Shown here one piece after another: positions 16,542 to 25,832 of a stretch of DNA of 64,000 nt; within the stretch, counting starts at the first letter, position 1, and each line of letters begins with the position of its first letter. The DNA comes from Lentisphaerota bacterium. Its GTDB lineage: Bacteria > Verrucomicrobiota > Lentisphaeria > Victivallales > Victivallaceae. Both the position numbers and the translations under genes were made by a program. The notes under the pieces are model-generated. The model did not search any database. It worked only from the letters and a program-made list of their open reading frames with translations, and had not been told where the DNA came from. The stretch lies in NCBI GenBank assembly GCA_017134815.1, contig CP071032.1, positions 1,670,001-1,734,000 of the forward strand. Direction: 5' to 3'.

Positions 16542-19097
16542 TCAACGCAATTGCCCCGGATCACCCAGCTTGAACCGACTGTTCTTAATGTCCAGTTTTT
16601 CACTGTCCGTCCACAGCGTTATCATGTCGCCTTCAACTACATTTTTGCCCTCGTCCGTAATTTGACGCATGAGCGGCTTTTTCTTTGGCGTACCGGTCAG
16701 GACAATCGTTCTTTTGAAGACATCATAGACCGCCTTACTGCCCAGGGCTTCCTGCCTTTCTCCGTCAGCAACAACGCGACCTATAACAACATCATCGTGA
16801 CAAATAATCTTTGTCAGCTTCTTGTTATCGCCAATTGCAATACGGCGCGGAGTGTTGGCCTCAATTTCATCCTCATCCAGCGGAATCGGCTTATCAAGTT
16901 CTCCTGGTTTTACGTCTTCGGTATATATATTCATACGCCTGCAGTCAAGAGTTAACCTTGGCTCCACTACCCTGACGTTACCGGTCAACGTTGAAATATT
17001 ACCTGGAATATTCATCATCGCATTGTCAGAGGTTGCAACAACATGCCCGCTGGTGCTGCCCATTGAACCTATCAAGCTTGAATCTTCATCATCGTCAACC
17101 TGCTTAGGTTCCGGTTTTTTCTCTTTATCCTCTTTGGATTCCAGCCTGAAGCTGCCATCACAGTAGACTTTGTCAATCTCACGATTGCTGCCGGACCCAA
17201 GAGCACCGACACCAGCGTTGCTTTTGCTGTCCTTTGGACGATCCCTGAAAGTTATGGTCATCTTATCACAGTTCATTATAGCCCGCGGGTCCTCAGCCTG
17301 CACCTTGCCGATACACACGACTTTATCGATGTCTTTCTTACCAGCACCACTGCCGATATTGGTAAAAGGATCGTCGCTCAAGGCACTTTTCTTTTCAGGC
17401 TTTCCAGCTTCCGCAAACTTCTGCTCAGTATCTGAAAGCTTTATTGTCATTTTACGACAGTCCAGCTTCAAGGCTGGATCCTTGACATTAACCCTGCCCT
17501 CAAAATACAGCTTTCCTTTGCCATAATTAAGGTCTGAACGGTCAGAAGTAACTACAGTTTTCACCATTTTCTGGTCAACGCCCTTGCCCTGACGCAGTTT
17601 ACTCAGAACAATACGGCTGTCCTTATCGACCTCCAGCCGGTTCTGATCCAGCCAGACAGTCATTTCACGCCCGCTTACTGAGTCCCTTCCCTTGATTATT
17701 ATGGGATTATCTTCGGAAAGAGTAATGCTGCTGTTCTTGAGCAGATAAACCGCTCTGCCGGCCAATGCTTTTTCACTGATATCATCCTTGCTGCCGTTTT
17801 GTTTAGAAATAACAACATCACCAACGCAGATAATACGTTCAACCTGTTTTTTACCAGGGGCTTTAACGCCTAACGGCAGCGCCGGTTGAACCTGCAGAGT
17901 CTTCACCTGGTTCACAGCGGCAGCCTTCTGTTCCTGGAGGCTGTCCATCAAGTAAAGCGTCATTTGTTTGCAGTCAAGGTTCATTGCCGCATCTTCGACA
18001 TGTACATTTCCAACAAACAATCCCTGGTTTCCAGCATAATTTAAATCCATGAAGTCTGAAGTTATTACTGTTGGCTTCTGAGGCTCGACAGTCTGCTGCT
18101 CTTCCTTGCGTTTCAGGCGCATTTCAATCCGGCAGTTCTTGAATACTTTCATGCGTTCTTTATCTTTCCACATAACAATACGCTTGCCGGAAATAAAATC
18201 CTTGCCGCGCATAATCCGCGGATTTTCCCCGATCAACTGAATCTGCCCTTCAACAGTGTCGTAAATTGCCTCATCAGCATAAGCCCGCTGTTCACCGTTC
18301 TGTGCTATTTCTTCAGGCGAGAGCTTACGGTTTATCACGACATCACCGATACAGGTAAGCTTTGAAATTCCTCCGGGCACGTCATCACTGCCGCCACGCC
18401 CTTTTTTATCACGGTTTAAGTCAACAATCAGGCGGTCACAGTCAATTTTAAATCTGGCCTCGTCCACTTTAACATTCCCAATCAAAGTAACTTTCTCCTT
18501 AAGAAAGTCAGCTTCCATTCGGTCGGATGTAACCTTTATAATCGCATGTTTCTGCTTTTCAGGTACCAGTTTTGAGCTGCGCGGTGAATGTATACGGATT
18601 ATAATATGCACATCTTTGGCAACGTGCACCTGGCGCTTGTCAAAATTTGCGGTAAAACCAACCCCGTTCAGGTCCAACTGAGGTGAACGCAGGTAAACTT
18701 CCCGGTTACCGCTGGCAGTATTGTTGGCCTGATTAATGGCAGCTTTGCTGGAGGCTACATAACCTTCACTGTGCTTATTTTCAATCCAGAATTTTTCGGG
18801 AACACTGTAAGGGGAACCCAGCGGGTAGGGTTTGACACCATCCATGTATTTGATATGATCAAGGTCAACCCCTTTACGCACAATATCTATCACAGCGTCT
18901 GCCGCATTAATACTGCTCCCCTGTTTCGTCACCTGAGAACTGTATATAATGAACTGCAGCCGCTGCTTATGATAAATCGGCAGCCTGGCGCCAGAAGAGT
19001 TAAAACCACGAATGTCCTCGGCATCCGCAAGCACCAGCAAAGGAGAAAGCAGGCCGACCCCAATTACTGCCAACTTCAATAACTTTGTAAATTTCAA
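16542..19097 (-). CDS. lptA: Giant LptA/OstA-repeat protein, probable LptC-LptA fusion
   Basis: Periplasmic LPS-transport bridge protein of unusual size (851 aa; E. coli LptA is 185 aa). It opens with a signal peptide or signal anchor (residues 1-26). The next ~160 residues resemble LptC in having a strand-rich segment ending VYLRSPQLDLNGVGFTANF, but this is weak. Full OstA-like units, recognised by T-S-D-x-x-x-(L/A/M) then G-x-V then L/I-x-C-x-x-M/L, begin near residues 189, 345, 516 and 689, with a shorter unit near 606. The start is TTG at 19097, overlapping the kdsC stop as TTGA with GGAG upstream; a GTG at 19127 would give a poorer signal peptide. No separate lptC exists here. Confidence 0.82.
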   Translation of the reverse strand: MKFTKLLKLAVIGVGLLSPLLVLADAEDIRGFNSSGARLPIYHKQRLQFIIYSSQVTKQGSSINAADAVIDIVRKGVDLDHIKYMDGVKPYPLGSPYSVPEKFWIENKHSEGYVASSKAAINQANNTASGNREVYLRSPQLDLNGVGFTANFDKRQVHVAKDVHIIIRIHSPRSSKLVPEKQKHAIIKVTSDRMEADFLKEKVTLIGNVKVDEARFKIDCDRLIVDLNRDKKGRGGSDDVPGGISKLTCIGDVVINRKLSPEEIAQNGEQRAYADEAIYDTVEGQIQLIGENPRIMRGKDFISGKRIVMWKDKERMKVFKNCRIEMRLKRKEEQQTVEPQKPTVITSDFMDLNYAGNQGLFVGNVHVEDAAMNLDCKQMTLYLMDSLQEQKAAAVNQVKTLQVQPALPLGVKAPGKKQVERIICVGDVVISKQNGSKDDISEKALAGRAVYLLKNSSITLSEDNPIIIKGRDSVSGREMTVWLDQNRLEVDKDSRIVLSKLRQGKGVDQKMVKTVVTSDRSDLNYGKGKLYFEGRVNVKDPALKLDCRKMTIKLSDTEQKFAEAGKPEKKSALSDDPFTNIGSGAGKKDIDKVVCIGKVQAEDPRAIMNCDKMTITFRDRPKDSKSNAGVGALGSGSNREIDKVYCDGSFRLESKEDKEKKPEPKQVDDDEDSSLIGSMGSTSGHVVATSDNAMMNIPGNISTLTGNVRVVEPRLTLDCRRMNIYTEDVKPGELDKPIPLDEDEIEANTPRRIAIGDNKKLTKIICHDDVVIGRVVADGERQEALGSKAVYDVFKRTIVLTGTPKKKPLMRQITDEGKNVVEGDMITLWTDSEKLDIKNSRFKLGDPGQLR

Positions 19098-19612
19098 GAT
19101 ACGTACCGCTCCATTTGTTGCTCCCACTTCCCCTGTTTCTGCAGGAGCCAGTCGATTACCTCCCGGACAGCCCCGTGTCCGCCGGATTTGACAGTTCGAA
19201 AATCACTAAATTGATCCATGTAGTCGGGAGCGTCAGCCACTGTAACAGCAATACCGCACTGCCGCATGACCGGCCCGTCAACAACATCATCCCCAATATA
19301 TAAGCACTCCTCTGCAAGCAGATCATTGTCCTGCAGCAGAGTCTGAAATGCCTCACGCTTGTTTTTCTGATTTTCATAAAGAAAACTGAATCCGAGTTCG
19401 GCAGCCCGTTTGCGGTTAGCCTCAGCCTGACGACCTGAAAAAGCACCGACTTTCAATCCGGCACGAATAGCCAGCTTGATGCCGTGGCCGTCGCGAACAT
19501 GAAAAAACTTCACCTCTTCACCGTCACTGTAACCCATTCTGCCATCAGTGAGGACGCCGTCAATATCTAAAACCAGAGCTTTAATCCGGTCAATTTTGTC
19601 TTGAGAAATCAT
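19094..19612 (-). CDS. kdsC: 3-deoxy-D-manno-octulosonate 8-phosphate phosphatase
   Basis: HAD-family phosphatase that removes phosphate from Kdo-8-phosphate. Motif I is LDIDGVLTDG with nucleophile Asp16 and acid/base Asp18; motif III/IV is YIGDDVVDGPVM. At 172 aa it is the compact capless form, which is usually tetrameric. The ATG lies inside the 3' end of kdsA (23-bp overlap), and its stop overlaps the lptA start by 4 bp, so kdsA-kdsC-lptA are tightly coupled. Confidence 0.94.
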   Translation of the reverse strand: MISQDKIDRIKALVLDIDGVLTDGRMGYSDGEEVKFFHVRDGHGIKLAIRAGLKVGAFSGRQAEANRKRAAELGFSFLYENQKNKREAFQTLLQDNDLLAEECLYIGDDVVDGPVMRQCGIAVTVADAPDYMDQFSDFRTVKSGGHGAVREVIDWLLQKQGKWEQQMERYVS

Positions 19613-20408
19613 AAATCTGTTTTACTTCCTGCAATACGGTTTTAATCTGTTCAAAATCAAGAGAGTTAGGTCCATCAGAGAGAGCTTCATCAGGAACTGG
19701 ATGCACTTCAGTAAACAAGGCGTCAATACCAACAGCCGCAGCCGCCCGGGACAGAGGCCTTATAAATTGACGCTGTCCGCCCGAAGCATCACCAAGACCG
19801 CCAGGCAACTGCACTGAATGCGTAGCATCGAATATAACCGGGACTCCAAATTCACGCATGGCGGCCAGACCTCGCATATCCACCACCAAATTATGATACC
19901 CGAATGACGTACCGCGCTCGGTAAGCATAACATCTTCGTTGCCGGCCTCACGCACCTTGCCTACTGCTCCGGCCATATCCTCAGCAGCCATAAACTGGCC
20001 TTTCTTGATATTTACCGGCTTACCGGTTTCTGCCGCAGCCACCAGTAAGTCGGTCTGGCGGCACAGAAAGGCCGGAATCTGCAGCAAATCCACTACTTCA
20101 GCGCATTTCGCGGCCTGAGTAGATTCATGCAGATCAGTTACTACCGGGACATCAAAACTGCTTTTGATTTCAGCCAGTAATTCCAGTCCGGCATCAATAC
20201 CCGGCCCTCTGAAAGACTTTATGCTAGAGCGGTTGGCTTTATCAAAAGATGCCTTGAAAATATACTGTATATCAAGCTCTGCACAAAGTTCCTGCAGATA
20301 ACCGCAGATCTGCTTGCAAAGTTCAAGGCTTTCTGCCACACAAGGTCCGCCCAGCAGCGTGAAACCATTACCAATCGTCACGCTCTTACCTATTTTAATA
20401 TTCCGCAT
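19590..20408 (-). CDS. kdsA: 3-deoxy-8-phosphooctulonate synthase
   Basis: Condenses phosphoenolpyruvate with arabinose 5-phosphate to Kdo-8-phosphate. Family blocks are clear: GGPCVAES, FKASFDKANRSS, RGPGIDAGL, TDLHE, LQIPAFLCRQTDL, KKGQFMAAEDM and DATHSVQLPGG. Cys in GPCVAE suggests the metal-dependent type is possible, but I cannot settle this. The ATG at 20408, with GGAG nine bases upstream, is preferred to a TTG at 20423; this gives 272 aa. About 100 bp separate it from kdsB, so a secondary promoter may lie between them. Confidence 0.96.
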   Translation of the reverse strand: MRNIKIGKSVTIGNGFTLLGGPCVAESLELCKQICGYLQELCAELDIQYIFKASFDKANRSSIKSFRGPGIDAGLELLAEIKSSFDVPVVTDLHESTQAAKCAEVVDLLQIPAFLCRQTDLLVAAAETGKPVNIKKGQFMAAEDMAGAVGKVREAGNEDVMLTERGTSFGYHNLVVDMRGLAAMREFGVPVIFDATHSVQLPGGLGDASGGQRQFIRPLSRAAAAVGIDALFTEVHPVPDEALSDGPNSLDFEQIKTVLQEVKQIYDFSRQN

Positions 20409-20511
20409 AGGGAAAATCTCCAACTATTGATCAATTACCTGCATCAGGTAATTTCAAAACATAGCCGTTTAACACGACTGATTACAAGTTAACAAACTAA
20501 TAATAAAAACT

Positions 20512-21249
20512 TTAACATAACCCTTCCTGGCGCATTTTCAACTCCGCCTGCGCCAAATCATCCGGTGTGTCAACCCCAATACTGCTCAAGCCACTGCGCA
20601 TTACATAAATTTTTATCCCATTTTCCAGCGCACGCAGCTGCTCCAGTTTCTCACAGGCTTCAAGTCTTCCCTGCGGCATTGACACCAGCTTATCAAGAGT
20701 TGCACGGCGGTAACCGTAAATTCCCCAGTGCAGAAAAACCGGCATGTCTTCACCGCCTTCCCTGAGAAAAGGCACCATGGAACGGCTGAAATAAAGAGCA
20801 AAATCATTATTATCGATAACTACCTTAACTCTATTCGGATCTTCCAGTTCCTCGCGCGGTGCTTTTACCGCTACCGTCGCCATGGCTATATTCTGATTAA
20901 CCGCCATAGCTTTAACCAAATCATCTACTACCTCAGTTGGTATCAGCGGCTCATCACCCTGGACATTGATGATAATATCCTTGTCAGTATGCTGAATTGC
21001 CTCGTGAATACGGTCAGTGCCGGAAGGGTGATCAGGCGAAGTCATAACTGCCTTTCCGCCGAAACCTTCAACCACTTTCACCACTCGTTCGTCGTCAGTC
21101 GCAACCAGAACTTCTCCGACAATTGATTCCGCTGTCCGCTCGTAAACCCACTGAATCATCGGCTTTCCACAAATTTCAGCAAGCACCTTGCCCGGGAAAC
21201 GGGTACTGGCATAACGCGCCGGAATCACGGCAACACTGTTATCGAACAT
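20512..21249 (-). CDS. kdsB: CMP-Kdo synthetase
   Basis: Activates Kdo with CTP to CMP-Kdo for transfer to lipid A. The nucleotidyltransferase N-terminus VIPARYASTRFPGK is at residues 8-21, and NVQGDEPLIP and HWGIYGYRR are also typical. At 245 aa it is complete. GGAGG lies 8 bases before the ATG and the gene starts 3 bp after rfaE1, so the two are cotranscribed. Confidence 0.96.
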   Translation of the reverse strand: MFDNSVAVIPARYASTRFPGKVLAEICGKPMIQWVYERTAESIVGEVLVATDDERVVKVVEGFGGKAVMTSPDHPSGTDRIHEAIQHTDKDIIINVQGDEPLIPTEVVDDLVKAMAVNQNIAMATVAVKAPREELEDPNRVKVVIDNNDFALYFSRSMVPFLREGGEDMPVFLHWGIYGYRRATLDKLVSMPQGRLEACEKLEQLRALENGIKIYVMRSGLSSIGVDTPDDLAQAELKMRQEGLC

Positions 21250-21252
21250 GAT

Positions 21253-22263
21253 TTAATCCTCCCGCCAGAAACTATCTATTAATTCCTCTTTGGAAACGGT
21301 CACTGTCCCAACTTTTCCGACGACAACGCCGGCAGCGTGATTAGCTATTTCCGCAGCCTCTTCCGGAGTGGCTCCAGCTGCAATCGAAAGCGTATAAGCC
21401 GCTATAACGGTATCACCCGCACCGGAAACATCATAAACTTCACGGGCCCGGGTTGGAATAACCACCATGTCTGAATTCTCCATAAAAAGCGCCATACCCT
21501 GACTGGCCAGCGAAATCAGCAGCTGTTTCGGTTTCCAGCCCTCAAGCAGGCGTTCGGCAACCTCATGCAATGCTGTATCTTCTTCAACTGGGCAGCCATT
21601 TTTGCGCTGAAACATTCCGGTCATCGCAAAAGCCTCACTCCGGTTGGGCTTCATCACGGTAAGATTGCTGACTTGCATCAAGTGCCCTGGTTTCGGGTCG
21701 AGAGCGGTTATAATTCCATTACTGCTTGCAGCGTCAATTATTGCCTGCAGCATACTTTCAGAAAGCACTCCCTTGCCGTAATCCTCAAAAATCACGGCAT
21801 CGACCGCCTTTTCCTCAATCAGCAGTAATAACTTTTCAACAATCTGCTGGCGAATCATTTCGTCAAGCTCAACAGTGTCTTCAAAGTCAACTCGCAGCAG
21901 CTGCTGCGCTGAAGCAATCACTCGCTGCTTGTTAGTAGTGCGACGATCTCCAGTAACCGAAATTGTAGCAGGGTCAATGTCATATTTTTTCAGCAGCTTC
22001 TGTATTTCTCTGCCATCATAATCATCGCCGATTACACCGTAAGCAGAAACATTCCCGCCGAGAGTTACAACATTTCGCATTACATTGGCTGCCCCGCCGA
22101 GGCAACTGCTCTTTTCCTTTACCTGAACCACAGGAACAGGCGCTTCCGGGGAAATTCGAGAAGCATTACCCCATATATATACATCAAGCATTAAATCGCC
22201 GACTACGGCAATCCTTACATTGCTGAAGTTCCTGACAATCTGTTCCAGTCTTTTCCTTTTCAT
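21253..22263 (-). CDS. rfaE1: D-glycero-beta-D-manno-heptose-7-phosphate kinase
   Basis: PfkB-family kinase that phosphorylates heptose 7-phosphate at C1 in ADP-heptose synthesis for the LPS core. The N-terminal block VVGDLMLDVYIWG and SCLGGAANVMRN, and the C-terminal PfkB signature DVSGAGDTVIAA with catalytic Asp (about residue 288), are present. At 336 aa it contains only the kinase half of E. coli HldE; the nucleotidyltransferase must be encoded elsewhere. It lies 12 bp after a small membrane-protein gene and 3 bp before kdsB. Confidence 0.92.
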   Translation of the reverse strand: MKRKRLEQIVRNFSNVRIAVVGDLMLDVYIWGNASRISPEAPVPVVQVKEKSSCLGGAANVMRNVVTLGGNVSAYGVIGDDYDGREIQKLLKKYDIDPATISVTGDRRTTNKQRVIASAQQLLRVDFEDTVELDEMIRQQIVEKLLLLIEEKAVDAVIFEDYGKGVLSESMLQAIIDAASSNGIITALDPKPGHLMQVSNLTVMKPNRSEAFAMTGMFQRKNGCPVEEDTALHEVAERLLEGWKPKQLLISLASQGMALFMENSDMVVIPTRAREVYDVSGAGDTVIAAYTLSIAAGATPEEAAEIANHAAGVVVGKVGTVTVSKEELIDSFWRED

Positions 22264-22275
22264 AAAACTTTCCAG

Positions 22276-22755
22276 TTATTTTCCGGATTCTTCGGACTTG
22301 TTTTTCACAAGCTTTCTTCTGAGGATCTCAATATAGTTATCGGTTTTCAACCGGATTGTACTGCTGTAAGCACCTCTTTTTGCAAGACGGTTTTCTATAA
22401 CTGAAAGCCTGCCAATGCAGCTTATACAGCCAGCAATCTGCTCCTGAGTCATATTTGCTTCATTTTCACGTAAATAATCAGCAAAAGCATTCAGTGTTTT
22501 GAGAATTATTTTGGCTTCCTCCTCAGCCCGGTCGTCTTTTGACCTGAAGCCGTACAACCGGTTTCTGAGGTTATCAAACCTGTCCAGCATCTCCTGTCTT
22601 GACACCTGCTCCGCCCAGACATTCTCCGACTGCAGATGCACAGGAATATAGATTGCCATGAACAGTTCCATTATAACTATAACAAAAAAGATAACTATGG
22701 CTGAATAAGCAACATAGTCCTTTTTGAAATTTGCTGAGAACAAACTTCTTTCCAA
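22276..22755 (-). CDS. Unknown single-span membrane protein
   Basis: Not recognised. A 159-residue protein with one membrane helix (about residues 15-36) and a helical, charged remainder with a likely coiled coil (about 45-110) and a basic C-terminus. It would be anchored in the inner membrane; orientation is uncertain. The start is TTG at 22755 with GGAGG nine to ten bases upstream. It is the first gene of the envelope cluster, 12 bp before rfaE1, so its promoter probably drives rfaE1-kdsB. A role in envelope assembly is inference from position only. Confidence 0.7.
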   Translation of the reverse strand: MERSLFSANFKKDYVAYSAIVIFFVIVIMELFMAIYIPVHLQSENVWAEQVSRQEMLDRFDNLRNRLYGFRSKDDRAEEEAKIILKTLNAFADYLRENEANMTQEQIAGCISCIGRLSVIENRLAKRGAYSSTIRLKTDNYIEILRRKLVKNKSEESGK

Positions 22756-22914
22756 AAGTACGCCTCCATGAGGATTTAAAAAAATAAAACGAGTGATATA
22801 TTAACCTTGAAATAGATAAATTACAACTTATGAGCAGAAAAAGTCTATATTAAATGGCTGTCAACTTGAAACAATTAACCTGCAGAACAGCCTGTTGAAA
22901 TAAGAGAATAAAAA

Positions 22915-23697
22915 ATGAAAATATCTACTTTGAACCTTAATGTAGAGCTCCGCCCGGGAGCTATTCAAAACCACTGCCATGAGTTCTGGCAGCTTGACTA
23001 CTATAGCGGCATTAAAGATAGAGTAACCGCTGTTAGTGACAACCGGCATCTATGCCTTGATGCCACCTGCGCGTTGCTGCTGCCTCCTTATTGCAGCCAT
23101 AAAATAGTTTATCCGTCTCCATGCACCGTTTCATCAGTGAAGTTCACTCCTGATTATTCTCCTGACTTCAAAGATGTAAAACTTGAAGCTCAGATAATAG
23201 ATCTGGCAGATTATGGTGATCTGATCAAAATGATATTTTATGATGATATCATTGAAGATACAACCTGCAGGCAGATAAGAGAACATTCCCTGAGTATTCT
23301 CGTGCTGCGCTTCCTGCAGTACAGTCGCCGCCGGCAGGACAACTGTCTGCCGGATGACAGACTGAACGAATCACTTAAATACATGAAACAGCATGTAAAT
23401 GCCAACCTGAAACTCGATGACCTGGCCCAAAGTTCAGGAATGTCGATAAACCACTACATCAGGTGCTTCAAAAGAGTGCTGGGGATGACACCTATGCGCT
23501 ACATGCGCAAGCTGGTCATCCGCAAAGCAGCTGAAATGCTGAACTATGCGGATTTGTCGCTAGCCGAAATCGCCCGGCAACTCGGTTTTCCGGATCAGCA
23601 CTGCTTTTCCAGAGCTTTCCGAAGAGAGACCAGCCTGCCTCCGGGCACCTTCCGACGGATACAGCGTGAACCCTTTCAGGAAAGCTTGAAGCGATAA
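22915..23697 (+). CDS. AraC family transcriptional regulator
   Basis: DNA-binding activator with an N-terminal cupin-like effector domain (about 1-140) and a C-terminal pair of helix-turn-helix motifs (about 160-255). The second contains LAEIARQLGFPDQHCFSRAFRRETSLPP, cited here only by its ends LAEIARQLGF and SRAFRRE, typical of the family. The cupin part has His-rich spots (NHCHEFW near residue 20) typical of sugar-sensing members. It runs convergently into galM, overlapping by 22 bp at the 3' ends. The regulated genes and ligand are unknown. Confidence 0.9.
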   Translation: MKISTLNLNVELRPGAIQNHCHEFWQLDYYSGIKDRVTAVSDNRHLCLDATCALLLPPYCSHKIVYPSPCTVSSVKFTPDYSPDFKDVKLEAQIIDLADYGDLIKMIFYDDIIEDTTCRQIREHSLSILVLRFLQYSRRRQDNCLPDDRLNESLKYMKQHVNANLKLDDLAQSSGMSINHYIRCFKRVLGMTPMRYMRKLVIRKAAEMLNYADLSLAEIARQLGFPDQHCFSRAFRRETSLPPGTFRRIQREPFQESLKR

Positions 23698-24716
23698 GTC
23701 GTTGTCTGACTGTATTTTTTTCCGGGCAGCAGCAGCGTTGAAGGAAAATCCGGCTTGTTAGGCGCATCCGGGTAATGTTGAGCCTCAAGGCACAAGCCCT
23801 CAAACTGTTGATACTTACAGCCGTACTTGCCATTTATGCTGCCGTCCAGAAAAAAGCCGGTGTAAAGCTGTATGCCAGGCTCGGTGGTAAATACCTCCAT
23901 TTCAATTCCGCTTTCTGCAGACCGCACCAGCGCTGCTGGAACATGAGCGCCATGACATGCCTCACGCAAAACATAATTGTTGTCAAACCCCTTATCCAGC
24001 CGTGCAAAGGCGGTTGACAGCTGAGTCCATTCGCGTAAGTCAAAGGCGGTATTTTCCACGCTTTTTTCCGTATTAAATGGAATAAGCAGTTCATTTACCG
24101 GTGTATAGCTGTCAGCGTTTATGAGTATTTCATGTTCTTTGATGTTTCCGTTTCCGGCTCCATCAAGGTTAAAATAACTGTGGTTAGTCAGGTTGACTAC
24201 TGTAGGGTAATCAGTTTCGGCAATGTAGTTCAAGCACAAGGCATTGTCCGGAGTAACTGTATAAGTAACTTCAACTCTGAGATTTCCGGGAAATCCCTCT
24301 TCCCCGTCCGGGCTTAACCGGCTGAACTTCACAGCGCTGCCTTTAGCAGTTTCAATTACTTCTGACTCCCAGATAAAGCTGTGAAAGCCTTTAAAGCCAC
24401 CATGCAGAGTGTTATCATGATCATTAAGGGGCAAATGATACTCTTCTCCATCAATTTCAAAAGTACCGTTCGCAATCCGGTTGGCATAACGCCCGATTGT
24501 CGCTCCCATATAAGCCGCACTGTTATCCAGATAATCTGCAGGTCGGTCATACCCGAGAACAACATCACGCATTCTGCCGTTCCGGTCAGGCACAAACAGC
24601 GAAACCAGAGTTGCTCCAAAATTCGTTATATCGGCTCCGAAGCCGGCTTCATTGCGCAATTTAATCAAGGACGCATCACCCTGCGGTCCATTAAAAAAGT
24701 TTTCTATTATTGTCAT
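23676..24716 (-). CDS. galM: Aldose 1-epimerase (galactose mutarotase)
   Basis: Interconverts alpha and beta anomers of hexoses such as galactose and glucose. Catalytic His regions are visible: NTLHGGFKGFHS (about residue 105) and NLTNHSYFNL (about residue 180), and the Glu-bearing segment is near the C-terminus. The ATG at 24716 is favoured over a TTG at 24725 and gives 346 aa, a normal length. No signal peptide is seen, so it is cytoplasmic. No other gal gene is adjacent. It stands alone between the AraC regulator and rnhC. Confidence 0.94.
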   Translation of the reverse strand: MTIIENFFNGPQGDASLIKLRNEAGFGADITNFGATLVSLFVPDRNGRMRDVVLGYDRPADYLDNSAAYMGATIGRYANRIANGTFEIDGEEYHLPLNDHDNTLHGGFKGFHSFIWESEVIETAKGSAVKFSRLSPDGEEGFPGNLRVEVTYTVTPDNALCLNYIAETDYPTVVNLTNHSYFNLDGAGNGNIKEHEILINADSYTPVNELLIPFNTEKSVENTAFDLREWTQLSTAFARLDKGFDNNYVLREACHGAHVPAALVRSAESGIEMEVFTTEPGIQLYTGFFLDGSINGKYGCKYQQFEGLCLEAQHYPDAPNKPDFPSTLLLPGKKYSQTTTYRFKLS

Positions 24717-24887
24717 AAAATTCAATCTCTTATTTTTTTAATACCAGATTGCCTTATCAAGCCGGAATCTCTGCAGTTTACCTCAAAGGCTCAACAGGCA
24801 ATAGTTACGATAAAAAACCATCTAAAACACTAATAAATATATCACAAATAAGAGATTAAGAAAATGTTATTTTTAAAATAATACCTT

Positions 24888-25832
24888 TTAATTTAGTGCG
24901 TCAACCACCGTCTGATAAGTTTTGAAGTGCAGTTTTGCATACTTTTCCAGGGCTTGCACACCATCACGTTCGGCAATTCTTATGGCACATTCCTGAACTC
25001 TCCGACTGGCCCCCTTAGGCAGCTCCATGCCGGCATCCTGACTGAGTTTATCCATACTGCGCACAAACATATCACGGGCCAGGATAGAGGCCGCAGCCAC
25101 CGCGACGTCGCTTTCTGCTTTGGTTTGCTGCCTGAGCTTTATGCCACGCCCCCGCTCCTGCAAAGCGTTTTTAATTAGATGTTCGGCGGCGAATTTATCA
25201 GACAACACGTCGTTACATTGTGGAGCCTTCTCCAGAAGATTCTCAATGGCTCTGGCATGTCCCCACGCCAGAAGTCTATTCAAATTCTTGAAGTTTCCGT
25301 ACAAGCGGTTGTAGGCCTCCGGACCTATAGAGACAATACTGAAGCTGCCGTTCACTGCTCTTCGAATTCGATTTGCCATATCTTTTATCTTTGCCGGACT
25401 TTTAATGGCCTTTGAATCTTTAACTCCTATTTTCAGCAGGTTGTCTACGGTGTCGTTGTCAGCAAAAACCGAAGCGATTACCAGCGGACCGAAAAAATCT
25501 CCCTTACCGCTTTCATCAACCCCGCCATGCGGATAGAAAGGCTCCTCCCCGGCATCCGGATTCAGAATATCCTCATAGCCGAAACCGACAGTCTGCAGAA
25601 TTTCTGGTTCAAGTATATAGATAACAAAATCCTCAGTGCCTTTCCCCTGGACTGTGAGTTTGCCACTCTGATAGGCGACAACATTTGTCTTATCCATTGC
25701 AGCTTTCCAGTGGGCATACTGCATATCACTGAATTTCCAGCCGCGGTCGCGCAGATAATTTTCAAGCTTTTTTATCTGCGCCAAATCTATTTTGCAGACA
25801 TAAAAATTTTTACTTTTTGCCTTCTCAGCCAT
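24888..25832 (-). CDS. rnhC: Ribonuclease HIII
   Basis: Type 2 RNase H that cuts the RNA strand of RNA/DNA hybrids. An N-terminal TBP-like substrate-binding domain (about 10-80) precedes the catalytic domain. The catalytic motif D106-E-S-G-K-G-D is the HIII form (RNase HII would have DEAGRG). AAGGAAAG lies just before the ATG. At 314 aa it is typical. Presence of HIII rather than only HII or HI is shared with Firmicutes, Chlamydiae and other PVC members. Confidence 0.94.
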   Translation of the reverse strand: MAEKAKSKNFYVCKIDLAQIKKLENYLRDRGWKFSDMQYAHWKAAMDKTNVVAYQSGKLTVQGKGTEDFVIYILEPEILQTVGFGYEDILNPDAGEEPFYPHGGVDESGKGDFFGPLVIASVFADNDTVDNLLKIGVKDSKAIKSPAKIKDMANRIRRAVNGSFSIVSIGPEAYNRLYGNFKNLNRLLAWGHARAIENLLEKAPQCNDVLSDKFAAEHLIKNALQERGRGIKLRQQTKAESDVAVAAASILARDMFVRSMDKLSQDAGMELPKGASRRVQECAIRIAERDGVQALEKYAKLHFKTYQTVVDALN

